From CADCVT01 sp036389485 (GTDB taxonomy: Bacteria > Actinomycetota > Thermoleophilia > Solirubrobacterales > Solirubrobacteraceae): a DNA stretch of 64,000 nt. The stretch is taken from assembly GCA_036389485.1 (NCBI GenBank), contig DASVPR010000045.1, positions 1 through 64,000 of the forward strand. The letters run 5' to 3'. A model generated the notes under the pieces. That model did not search any database. It saw only the letters and a program-made list of their open reading frames with translations, and was not told the origin of the DNA. Below, one piece after another: positions 57,375-64,000 of this stretch; position 1 is the first letter of the stretch, and the number at the start of each line of letters is the position of its first letter. Made by a program: the position numbers and the translations under genes.

Positions 57375-58592
57375 ATGACGATCCGGAACAACGGCGCCGG
57401 CGGCCACCTGCTCACCTCCGAGTCGGTCACCCCGGGCCACCCGGACAAGGCCGCAGACCTCGTGTCGGACTCGGTCCTCGATGCTGCGCTGAGGGCCGAC
57501 CCGGGCTCGCGCGTCGCGTGCGAGACGATGCTCGCGAACGGCGTGATGATGCTCGCCGGGGAGGTCCGGACGCCCGCGATCCTGGACTACGCGGCGATCG
57601 CGCGTGAGGCGGTCATGAGCGTCGACTACACCGAGGTCGAGATGGGCGTGTCGCCGGTGACGTGCCCCGTCATGGTCGCGATGAACGAGCAGTCGCGCGA
57701 CATCGCGCAGGGCGTGGACAGCGCGCAGGAGCTGTGCGAGGGAGCCGGCGACCAGGGCATGATGTTCGGGTACGCGACGAACGAGACGGCGTCGTACATG
57801 CCGATGCCGATCTCCCTGGCGCACGCCGTCGTGCGCCGGATGACCGACGTCCGGCGCTCGGGCGCGCTCCCCTACCTGCGGGCCGACGGGAAGTCGCAGG
57901 TGACCGTCCGCTTCGTGGAGGGCGTGCCGGTCGAGGTGATGAAGGTCCTCGTCTCGACGCACCACGAGGAGTACGCCGAGACCGAGCAGATCCGCGAGGA
58001 CATGTGGGAGCACGTCGTGCGCCCCGTGCTGCCGCGCGACATGTACGACGAGCGCCGGCTCTTCACGCCGGAGAACTTCCTGGTCAACCCGACCGGGCGG
58101 TTCGTGCTGGGCGGGCCGGCGGCCGACGTCGGGCTGACCGGCCGCAAGATCATCGTCGACACCTACGGCGGGCTCGCCCGCCACGGCGGCGGCGCGTTCA
58201 GCGGCAAGGACCCGTCGAAGGTCGACCGGTCCGGGGCCTACGCCGCCCGCTGGGTCGCGAAGAACATCGTCGCGGCGGGCCTCGCCGACCGCGCCGAGAT
58301 CCAGCTCGCGTACGCCATCGGCATGGCGACGCCGGTGTCGGTGATGGTCGAGGCGTTCGGCACCGAGAAGATCCCGACCGAGGACATCGCGGCGATCGTG
58401 AACCGCGAGTTCGACCTGCGGCCGGGCGCGTTCCGCAAGCAGCTCGACCTGCACCGCCCGATCTACCGAAAGACGTCCTCGTTCGGCCACTTCGGCCGCG
58501 ACGAGGCCGAGTTCACGTGGGAGCGAACGGACCGCGCGGAGGCGCTGGCCGACGCCGCCGGGATCGCCATGCCGGAGGTGATGCCCGCCTAG
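57375..58592 (+). CDS. metK: S-adenosylmethionine synthetase
   Basis: A 405-residue enzyme that makes SAM from methionine and ATP. Motifs: SESVTPGHPDKAAD (ATP/His), GDQGMMFGYATNET (signature 1, here GAGDQG), and GGGAFSGKDPSKVDRSGAY (P-loop-like signature 2). IPTEDIAAIVNREFDLRPG and YRKTSSFGHFGR end the protein in the standard way. ATG 57375 has a strong AAGGAGG. The gene follows the structured leader and opens a cluster with a methyltransferase, a B3/B4 protein and metG. Confidence 0.96.
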   Translation: MTIRNNGAGGHLLTSESVTPGHPDKAADLVSDSVLDAALRADPGSRVACETMLANGVMMLAGEVRTPAILDYAAIAREAVMSVDYTEVEMGVSPVTCPVMVAMNEQSRDIAQGVDSAQELCEGAGDQGMMFGYATNETASYMPMPISLAHAVVRRMTDVRRSGALPYLRADGKSQVTVRFVEGVPVEVMKVLVSTHHEEYAETEQIREDMWEHVVRPVLPRDMYDERRLFTPENFLVNPTGRFVLGGPAADVGLTGRKIIVDTYGGLARHGGGAFSGKDPSKVDRSGAYAARWVAKNIVAAGLADRAEIQLAYAIGMATPVSVMVEAFGTEKIPTEDIAAIVNREFDLRPGAFRKQLDLHRPIYRKTSSFGHFGRDEAEFTWERTDRAEALADAAGIAMPEVMPA

Positions 58593-58605
58593 CCCGAGGC
58601 CAACC

Positions 58606-58637
58606 GGAGCCCGCCGCGCCGTCGCGCGGCGGGCTCC
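58606..58637 (+). terminator. Strong GC hairpin after metK
   Basis: A 14-pair perfect stem (58606-58619 with 58624-58637) has a CGTC loop. No T-run follows, so it may be a U-less terminator or a processing/stability element between metK and the next gene. Confidence 0.5.
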
Positions 58638-58654
58638 GCGGCCGGAGCAAGCAG

Positions 58655-59347
58655 ATGACCACGACGACGACATCCTCAACCGGGCGCAGGAGCGATGACC
58701 GCGCGACGTGGGACGAGTCCTACGTTCAGGACCGCAGCATCTGGAGCGAGCTGCCGTTCAACGCGGCGATCGCCGACCTCGCCACCACCCGTGACGGGCC
58801 GGTCCTCGAGATCCCGTGTGGCGGCGGCAGGAACACTGTCGCGCTGTCGCGCAGGACCCCCCACCTCGTCGGCGTCGACCGCTCCGACGCGGCCCTCGCC
58901 GTCGCGCGGCGCGCCCTCGACGTGGCACACGCCGAGAAGGTGCTGCTCGTCCGCGGCGACGTGCACGCGCTGCCGTTCCCCGAGCAGACCTTCGACGGCG
59001 TCTACTGCGCCGACCTGCTCGGCCACCTCCGCGACCCGCGCGCCGCGCTCGAGGAACTCGTCCGCGTGACGCGCACCGGCGGGCGCGTCTTCGCGACGTT
59101 CTTCGGCGAGGAGGACTCGACGCGCCGCGATCCCGGGGCCGAGCCGATCAGCAGCAACGAGGTCGTGTTCCGCGACGTCTACTTCCGCTACGACAGCCGT
59201 GACGCGGTGACGCGCCTCGTCAGGCTGCCGCGCACGCGCGTCGTCTGGATCGACGAGGCCCGCTGGGACGAGCCGCCCCACCCCGGCTATCGCGACTACC
59301 CGCACAGCCACCACAGCCACCTCGTCCTCTTGGAGCGGATCTCATGA
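58655..59347 (+). CDS. Class I SAM-dependent methyltransferase
   Basis: A 230-residue methyltransferase. The SAM motif I reads VLEIPCGGGRNT, followed by VGVDRSDAALAVARR, and the post-motif GDVHALPFPEQTFDGVYCADLLGHL is typical of UbiE/Methyltransf_11-type enzymes. The acceptor is unknown. ATG 58655 follows the hairpin after metK; the stop overlaps the next gene's ATG by four bases. The neighbourhood with metK and metG is consistent with tight SAM supply. Confidence 0.88.
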   Translation: MTTTTTSSTGRRSDDRATWDESYVQDRSIWSELPFNAAIADLATTRDGPVLEIPCGGGRNTVALSRRTPHLVGVDRSDAALAVARRALDVAHAEKVLLVRGDVHALPFPEQTFDGVYCADLLGHLRDPRAALEELVRVTRTGGRVFATFFGEEDSTRRDPGAEPISSNEVVFRDVYFRYDSRDAVTRLVRLPRTRVVWIDEARWDEPPHPGYRDYPHSHHSHLVLLERIS

Positions 59348-60000
59348 CCGTCGTGAACGTCGCCGAGGAGGTCCGGAGCCTCCGCATCACCGCGCTCGGC
59401 ATGCGGTTCGAGCACGTCTCCACGGCGCACCGCGACGGGATCGACGCGATCGTCGCGGAGGCGGTCGACGGCGTGGTCGAGGACGACCCCATCGCGAGGC
59501 TCGTCCTCGACGGATACCGCCAGGCCCACGTCGCCGTCGGCGCGGGCCGCAAGGAGCTCGCGTCGCCGGCGGCGCTGCGGCGGATGGTGCTCAAGCATGG
59601 CCGCATCCCGCGCATCCACCCGGTCGTCGACCTCTACAACGCGGTGTCGTTGCGCACGGGCGTCGCGTTCGGGGCCCACGACGAAGCCGCGATCGAGGGG
59701 GACGTGCAGCTGCGGCTCGCCGACGGGGGCGAGACGTTCACGCCCCTCGGGACCGACAAGCGGATCGCGCCGAACCCCGGCGAGTACGTCTACGTCGACG
59801 ACTCCAACGACGTGCTGTGCCGCCTCGAGGTCCGGCAGGGCGAGCGGACGAAGGTCACCGCCGGTACGCAGCGCTGCCTCGTCATCGCGCAGGGCAACCC
59901 CGCGCTGAACGCGGCGGTCGTCCGCTCGGCGGCGGCGGAGCTGGCGGGCCTGATGGCGCGGTGCTGCGGCGCAACCCTCCTCGACCGCGACGAGGGGTGA
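59344..60000 (+). CDS. B3/B4 tRNA-editing-like domain protein
   Basis: A 218-residue stand-alone B3/B4 domain, the fold used for editing in the beta subunit of phenylalanyl-tRNA synthetase. The signature PRIHPVVDLYNAVSLRTGV is clear. Stand-alone members are thought to hydrolyse mis-acylated tRNAs or sense aminoacyl-tRNA. It is coupled to the methyltransferase and ends five bases before metG, suggesting linked action with methionyl-tRNA. Confidence 0.85.
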   Translation: MTVVNVAEEVRSLRITALGMRFEHVSTAHRDGIDAIVAEAVDGVVEDDPIARLVLDGYRQAHVAVGAGRKELASPAALRRMVLKHGRIPRIHPVVDLYNAVSLRTGVAFGAHDEAAIEGDVQLRLADGGETFTPLGTDKRIAPNPGEYVYVDDSNDVLCRLEVRQGERTKVTAGTQRCLVIAQGNPALNAAVVRSAAAELAGLMARCCGATLLDRDEG

Positions 60001-60004
60001 CAGC

Positions 60005-61501
60005 GTGGGCTACGCGATAACCACGCCGATCTTCTACGTGAACGCGGAGCCGCACCTGGGGCACGCGTACACGATGATCGCGGCCGACGTCCTCGCGCGG
60101 CACAGGCGCGCGCGCGGCGACGACGTGTACTTCCAGACCGGAACGGACGAGCACGGAGAGCCCGTCGCGAACGCCGCCGCGGCGCTCGGCGTCCCGCCGC
60201 GCGAGCTCGCCGACCGCAACGCCGAGCGCTTCAGGGCGCTCGTCCCGCGGCTCAACGCCGAGGCCGACTTCTTCATCCGTACGAGCGACCCCCGGCACCA
60301 CGCGCGCGTGCGGGAGATCATGGAGAGGATCCACCGCAACGGCTTCACGTACCGCGGCATGTACGAGGGGTGGTACTGCCCGCGGTGCGCCGACTTCAAG
60401 TTCGACCGCGACCTCGACGAGCAGGGCCGGTGCCCCGTCCACGAGGCGCCGGTGGTGCGCGAGCGCGAGGAGAACTGGTTCTTCTCGCTGTCGGCGTTTC
60501 AGGCGCGCCTCGAGCAGCTGTACGAGGACCGGCCTGACTTCGTGCTCCCGGCCGCCCGCGCGGCGGAAGCGCGCTCGCTCGTCCACGAAGGCCTGCGCGA
60601 CGTGTCCCTCAGCCGGTCGAAGCTCACGTGGGGCGTCACCGTCCCGTGGGCGCCGGCCCACGTCTTCTACGTCTGGTTCGACGCGCTGCTCAACTACTAC
60701 ACGGGGCTGTCGTTCGCCCGCGACGGCGAGGACCTGACCGGCACGTTCTGGCCGTCGACCCACCTGATCGGGCGCGACATCCTGAAGTTCCACACGGTGT
60801 TGTGGCCGGCGATGCTGATGGCCGCCGACATCGAGCCGCCGCAGCGAGTGCTCGTCCACGGCTTCCTCCTGACCGGCGAGCGCAAGATGTCGAAGTCGCT
60901 CGGCAACACGCTCGACCCGTTCGCCGTCATCGAGCGCTACGGCGCCGACGCGCTGCGCTACTACCTCCTGCGCGATGTGCCCTTCGGCCGCGACGGGGCG
61001 GTGTCCGCCGCCGCGTTCGAGACCCGCTACGAGGCCGAGCTCGCCGACGACCTCGGCAACCTCGTCCGGCGCGTGCTCGCGATGATCGAGCGGTACTGCG
61101 ACGGTGTCGTGCCGGCGGTGCCCACCGACGGCGCGATCGCGCGCGAGCTCGACGTGCACGCTGGTCGTGTCGAGGACGCCTTCGACCAGGCACACCTGAC
61201 CGCGGCGCTCGACGAGATCTGGGCTGTCGTGCGGCGGCTCAACGCGTACGTCAACGAAACGGCGCCGTGGGCGCAGGCACGCGAGCCGGCGCGGCGCGCC
61301 GAGCTCGACCAGACGCTGGCGACCCTCGCCGAGGGCCTGCGGGTGCTCGCCGTGCACCTCGAGCCGTTCATGCCCGCCACCGCCGGCCGCGTGATGCACG
61401 CGCTCGGCGGCGAGCGCACGAGCCGCGCCGCCTCGCTCGCCCCGCACGGGTCAGGCTGCCGGCTGCGCGACGTCCCCGTGCTGTTCCCGAAGATCCGCTG
61501 A
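60005..61501 (+). CDS. metG: Methionyl-tRNA synthetase
   Basis: A 498-residue class I synthetase charging tRNA with methionine. HIGH motif: HLGHAYT (17-23 region). The connective-peptide zinc knuckle has CPRC and CPVH pairs. KMSKS is present as RKMSKSLGN, and FYVWFDALLNYYTG and LIGRDILKFHTVLWPAML are standard MetRS segments. The C-terminal anticodon-binding helical domain is full length; no EMAP domain follows. It is the fourth gene of the metK group. Confidence 0.95.
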   Translation: MGYAITTPIFYVNAEPHLGHAYTMIAADVLARHRRARGDDVYFQTGTDEHGEPVANAAAALGVPPRELADRNAERFRALVPRLNAEADFFIRTSDPRHHARVREIMERIHRNGFTYRGMYEGWYCPRCADFKFDRDLDEQGRCPVHEAPVVREREENWFFSLSAFQARLEQLYEDRPDFVLPAARAAEARSLVHEGLRDVSLSRSKLTWGVTVPWAPAHVFYVWFDALLNYYTGLSFARDGEDLTGTFWPSTHLIGRDILKFHTVLWPAMLMAADIEPPQRVLVHGFLLTGERKMSKSLGNTLDPFAVIERYGADALRYYLLRDVPFGRDGAVSAAAFETRYEAELADDLGNLVRRVLAMIERYCDGVVPAVPTDGAIARELDVHAGRVEDAFDQAHLTAALDEIWAVVRRLNAYVNETAPWAQAREPARRAELDQTLATLAEGLRVLAVHLEPFMPATAGRVMHALGGERTSRAASLAPHGSGCRLRDVPVLFPKIR

Positions 61502-61520
61502 CCGTGGCCTTGCGGCGAGC

Positions 61521-62852
61521 TCAGCCCTCAGCTTCTGCGCTCATGCCCTGCTTGCGCGCGCGGAGCCGCGCATAGTGCGGGAGGAGCTTGCGCTCGATGC
61601 CCACGTAGTCCTCCAGGCGAGGCAGCATCTCGCGCTCGATGATGTAGCGCGCCGCGCCCGCGGCCGTTCGCGTACGCGACGGTTCGGTGCCCAGAACGCT
61701 CCAATCGCTGCGTTTGAGAGCCGGGGACTCAGCGAGCTCGTACCGCACCGCCTCGACCAGCCTGTCGTTCCACGGGAAGGCCGTAACGATGACGAGATCC
61801 GCGCCCAGCGCAGCGGCCGGGCCCTGCAGCGCGCGTCCGAGGGCCTCCCCCGCGATCCTGAAGACGGTGTCGGGATGGCTGCTCCGGGCGTCGCGGCGCG
61901 CGATCCGCTTTTCGAGTTCGCGCCCGGCAGCGTTGTAGTCGTCGACCGGCGTCCCGTCGTTCAGCGCTTCGACGAGCGCCCGGCCGCTGGCCACGCGGGC
62001 AATGCAGTCGGGCTGGTCGCAGTGGCACTGGATCTGGCCGTTCGGGAAGCCGTTGCCGCCCGCTGCCGGCGCGGGCCGCCCGGCCTTCGGCATCACGGGG
62101 GGGACGCGCGCGTGACCCATCTCGCCGTTACGCCCGTTCACGCCCCACGCGAACTCGCCGCGGTGCATGACGGACCCACCGATCGAGCCGCAGATCTTGA
62201 CGCCGAGAACTCCCCCGGCCGCCTGGCTGTGGTCCCGCGCCACGCCCCAGCGCACCTCGTGCAAGAGGTCGGCGTCCGCGTCGTTGATCAGATGGACAGG
62301 CGGAGGGCCCTCGTTGTCCGTGGGAGGGCCGGCCCGCGTGAAGCCCGCCGCGGCGGCGGCCGCGGCGAACTCGTCGCGCATCGAGACCACCTTGAACGAC
62401 TCATGGTGCTGATCGAACTCATGCACAGGCTCGCCGTCGGGCCGGATCGCGCCCTGCCACGCGACGCCCACGCCCGCGAGCGCGTGCATGCCGGTCTCCT
62501 TCCGGATGTCCCGCAGGATGTCCTCGATGCCCGCCCGGAACTCCGGGAAGGGCAGTTTGCGCTCCTGTGCCTCGTCGTCGAGCGCGATCGGGGAGATGTC
62601 GAACGGAACCTGGCCGTCGCCGATGCTCTGACCGGTCGGGTCGTTCACGACGGTCCACGAGACCGTCTGGCGCTCGATCGAGAGCCCCAGGGCGGCCCCG
62701 AGCTTCGGGCCGAAGGTGACCTCAGGCTCGGCGCGGAACCAGCCCTCGTCCACCAGGATCTTCCATGCCCCAGCGCGCTTCTCCGGGACCCCGGGACCGA
62801 ACAGCACGTCGTCTATGGCGTTAATTGCTTTGACTCGGTGAAGAACTGGCAC
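61521..62852 (-). CDS. ROK-family protein (sugar kinase/regulator type)
   Basis: A 443-residue ROK protein. The ATP/phosphate region GVKICGSIGGSV, the catalytic Asp within LINDADADLL, and the zinc-binding GHARV...CHCDQPDC followed by IARVASGRAL are all recognisable. The N-terminal 70 residues do not form a clear winged helix, so kinase and repressor roles are both open. A long Ala/Pro insertion is present before the CHC motif. The GTG start sits in a relatively A/T-rich stretch. It is divergent from a glycosyltransferase, with two TCGCGAGA direct repeats between them. Confidence 0.8.
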   Translation of the reverse strand: MPVLHRVKAINAIDDVLFGPGVPEKRAGAWKILVDEGWFRAEPEVTFGPKLGAALGLSIERQTVSWTVVNDPTGQSIGDGQVPFDISPIALDDEAQERKLPFPEFRAGIEDILRDIRKETGMHALAGVGVAWQGAIRPDGEPVHEFDQHHESFKVVSMRDEFAAAAAAAGFTRAGPPTDNEGPPPVHLINDADADLLHEVRWGVARDHSQAAGGVLGVKICGSIGGSVMHRGEFAWGVNGRNGEMGHARVPPVMPKAGRPAPAAGGNGFPNGQIQCHCDQPDCIARVASGRALVEALNDGTPVDDYNAAGRELEKRIARRDARSSHPDTVFRIAGEALGRALQGPAAALGADLVIVTAFPWNDRLVEAVRYELAESPALKRSDWSVLGTEPSRTRTAAGAARYIIEREMLPRLEDYVGIERKLLPHYARLRARKQGMSAEAEG

Positions 62853-63000
62853 GATCTCGGCGCTTCACGCAGGATTTCGGATGGAATTTCGCGGAGCGGT
62901 CGCGAGATCTTGCCATGTTTCGCGAGACTCTGCGCGATTTTCGTCGCGCCGGGCCTGGGCCCGCGGTAGGGTCGTCCGCATCCGCGGTCACGATGACCCC
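62853..63000. promoter_or_regulatory. Divergent promoter region with direct repeats
   Basis: 148 bases between the ROK gene and the glycosyltransferase gene. Two copies of TCGCGAGA (62900-62907 and 62920-62927) are exactly 20 bases apart, about two helical turns, and further TTTCGCG elements are nearby. This could bind the ROK protein. A TAGGGT hexamer (about 62970) may be the -10 for the rightward gene, with an untranslated leader of some 25 bases. Confidence 0.35.
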
Positions 63001-64000
63001 ATGACTGACGGCACGCCCGACATCGTGGTGGAGTTCCCGGACTTCGGCTTCGGCCCGGCCTCGTCGGCGGTCGAGGTCGTTCGCCGGATCGGAGAGCGCC
63101 GCAGGTGCCTTCTGGTCTCGACCGGTTCGGCGCTCGAGTTCGCTCAGCGATCCCTGCCGCTGGTCCCCACGGCCGACCTCGACACGTTCAGCTCGGCGGG
63201 GCTGGCGGGCCTCGCGCAGCACGTCGGCAAGGAGAAGTTCGTCCTGTCGGTGACGAACCCGCCGTTCGCGCACTGGGCGGAGAAGGAGGGCTATCGCGTC
63301 GGCGTCCTCGACACTCTCCACTGGCTGTGGGACAGCTCGAGCGACGCACCCGGCCGTCCCCGCTTCTACGTCGCCCAGGACTATTGGGGGCCGGCCGGCG
63401 CGAACGTTCCCGTCAACACGGTCTTCGGGCGCGCCGACGACGCGTTCCTGCCGGCGGCGCGGCCTTCGCGCCGGGCGCTGGTGACCTTCGGCGGCATGAC
63501 GCTCCCGTTCGACGACGCGCTTCCCCTCGAGTTCGCACGGTGGGCTCTTCGGAGCGTCGTGCCCGTCCTGCTCCGGTCGCCGGAGATCGAGGGCGTGGAC
63601 GTCGTCGGAGGACATCCGAACCTCGGTTCCGCGTGCGTATCGTGGCTCCACGACGAACGCGTCCGGTTCGTGGGGATGATGTCGCTCGACGAACACCGCG
63701 CCGCGATCGCCTCCGCTACGGTCGTCGTCGCCACACCGGGGATCGCGACGATCCACGAGCTGCAGCGCGCGGCACGGCCGGCGGTCCTGATGCCCGGGTT
63801 CAATGCGAGTCAGGTGCTGCAGTTGCGCGACGCGGTCGAGCGGTACGGGTGTCCGTACGCCCTCGAGTGGCCGGCGGTCCGGTCTGGGGCGGCCGCGCTT
63901 CGCCGGCTGCCGGAGAGCGAAGCGGTCGCGATGGTCGCGCGGATCGCCCGCCACGAGATGCTGCGAAGCGCGCCACGCCGCGCGCTGGGGACGCTCGTCG
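63001..64000 (+). CDS. GT-B glycosyltransferase, partial (cut by the window end)
   Basis: An open frame runs from ATG 63001 to the window end with no stop (333 codons seen). The C-terminal half has a MurG/UGT-like pattern: LVTFGGMTLP, VDVVGGHPNL, and the donor-site segment VVVATPGIATIHELQRAARP followed by VLMPGFNASQVLQ. The N-terminal half starts DIVVEFPDFGFGPASS. It is thus a probable nucleotide-sugar transferase. The C-terminus is not visible, and the acceptor is unknown. Confidence 0.72.
   Translation, partial: MTDGTPDIVVEFPDFGFGPASSAVEVVRRIGERRRCLLVSTGSALEFAQRSLPLVPTADLDTFSSAGLAGLAQHVGKEKFVLSVTNPPFAHWAEKEGYRVGVLDTLHWLWDSSSDAPGRPRFYVAQDYWGPAGANVPVNTVFGRADDAFLPAARPSRRALVTFGGMTLPFDDALPLEFARWALRSVVPVLLRSPEIEGVDVVGGHPNLGSACVSWLHDERVRFVGMMSLDEHRAAIASATVVVATPGIATIHELQRAARPAVLMPGFNASQVLQLRDAVERYGCPYALEWPAVRSGAAALRRLPESEAVAMVARIARHEMLRSAPRRALGTLV

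Noticed and set aside
1..64000. CRISPR arrays, insertion sequences, prophage, integrases, rRNA
   Set aside because: No regularly spaced repeats, transposase or integrase motifs, phage structural genes or rRNA sequences were seen anywhere in the window.

Overview
The window is very GC-rich (roughly 72-74% by eye). Nearly every codon in the real genes ends in G or C, GTG and TTG starts are common, and many adjacent genes overlap by 4 bases. Together with the secreted proteins that carry arginine-rich tails, a collagen-like surface protein and a PxKF-domain protein, this suggests an actinobacterium of the Thermoleophilia, most likely Solirubrobacterales. The taxon is an inference from gene style. 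No rRNA was seen.

Layout. 0.1-3.9 kb: an operon of two related small proteins, a DyP-type peroxidase and a cytochrome P450. 4-7.4 kb: a glycosyltransferase-PHP fusion, a divergent uracil-DNA-glycosylase-like protein, a membrane protein and a small cysteine protein. 7.4-12.1 kb: rpiA with a quinone oxidoreductase, an M48 protease, a YCII-like protein, a TRAM-domain RNA methyltransferase and a helical protein. 12.1-18.3 kb: four tandem secreted beta-propeller paralogues. 18.4-20.9 kb: argF, an EEP-family hydrolase and a DHH phosphoesterase. 20.9-23.7 kb: thiamine genes thiO-thiS-thiG behind a TPP riboswitch, with divergent thiE. 24.2-26.1 kb: lpdA and a DsbA-fold gene. 26.1-27.5 kb: an atypical islet with a membrane gene, ending in a second, diverged copy of the DsbA gene's 3' end. 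27.5-30 kb: a secreted CocE/S15 hydrolase.

30-41 kb holds two complete E1alpha-E1beta-E2 sets of 2-oxoacid dehydrogenases: a pyruvate-type pdhABC and a branched-chain-type set. Between them lie a PxKF secreted protein, a low-complexity protein, a membrane protein and a GH25 lysozyme. 41-51.9 kb mixes lipB and lipA with large secreted proteins (collagen-like, DUF4185-like, two glycoside hydrolases, a cysteine/arginine-tailed protein and an FG-GAP protein). The window therefore carries two sets of lipoylated-complex genes, an E3 and the lipoate synthesis genes within about 25 kb. 51.9-54.3 kb: rhomboid protease, a tiny membrane protein, a D-Ala-D-Ala carboxypeptidase and a macrodomain protein. 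54.5-56.9 kb: a two-subunit acyl-CoA dehydrogenase with an operator-like palindrome in front. Next come tRNA-Ala(UGC) and an unusually structured leader before metK, then a methyltransferase, a B3/B4-domain protein and metG. The window ends with a ROK-family protein and a divergent glycosyltransferase cut by the window edge.

Most notable: the metK leader, which has nested inverted repeats and mutually exclusive hairpins like a riboswitch but does not match the SAM riboswitch cores I know; the islet with the duplicated gene end; the DyP/P450 operon; the tandem propeller paralogues; and repeated -10-like hexamers 12-16 bases before start codons, which suggest leaderless transcripts. No CRISPR array, insertion sequence or prophage was seen.
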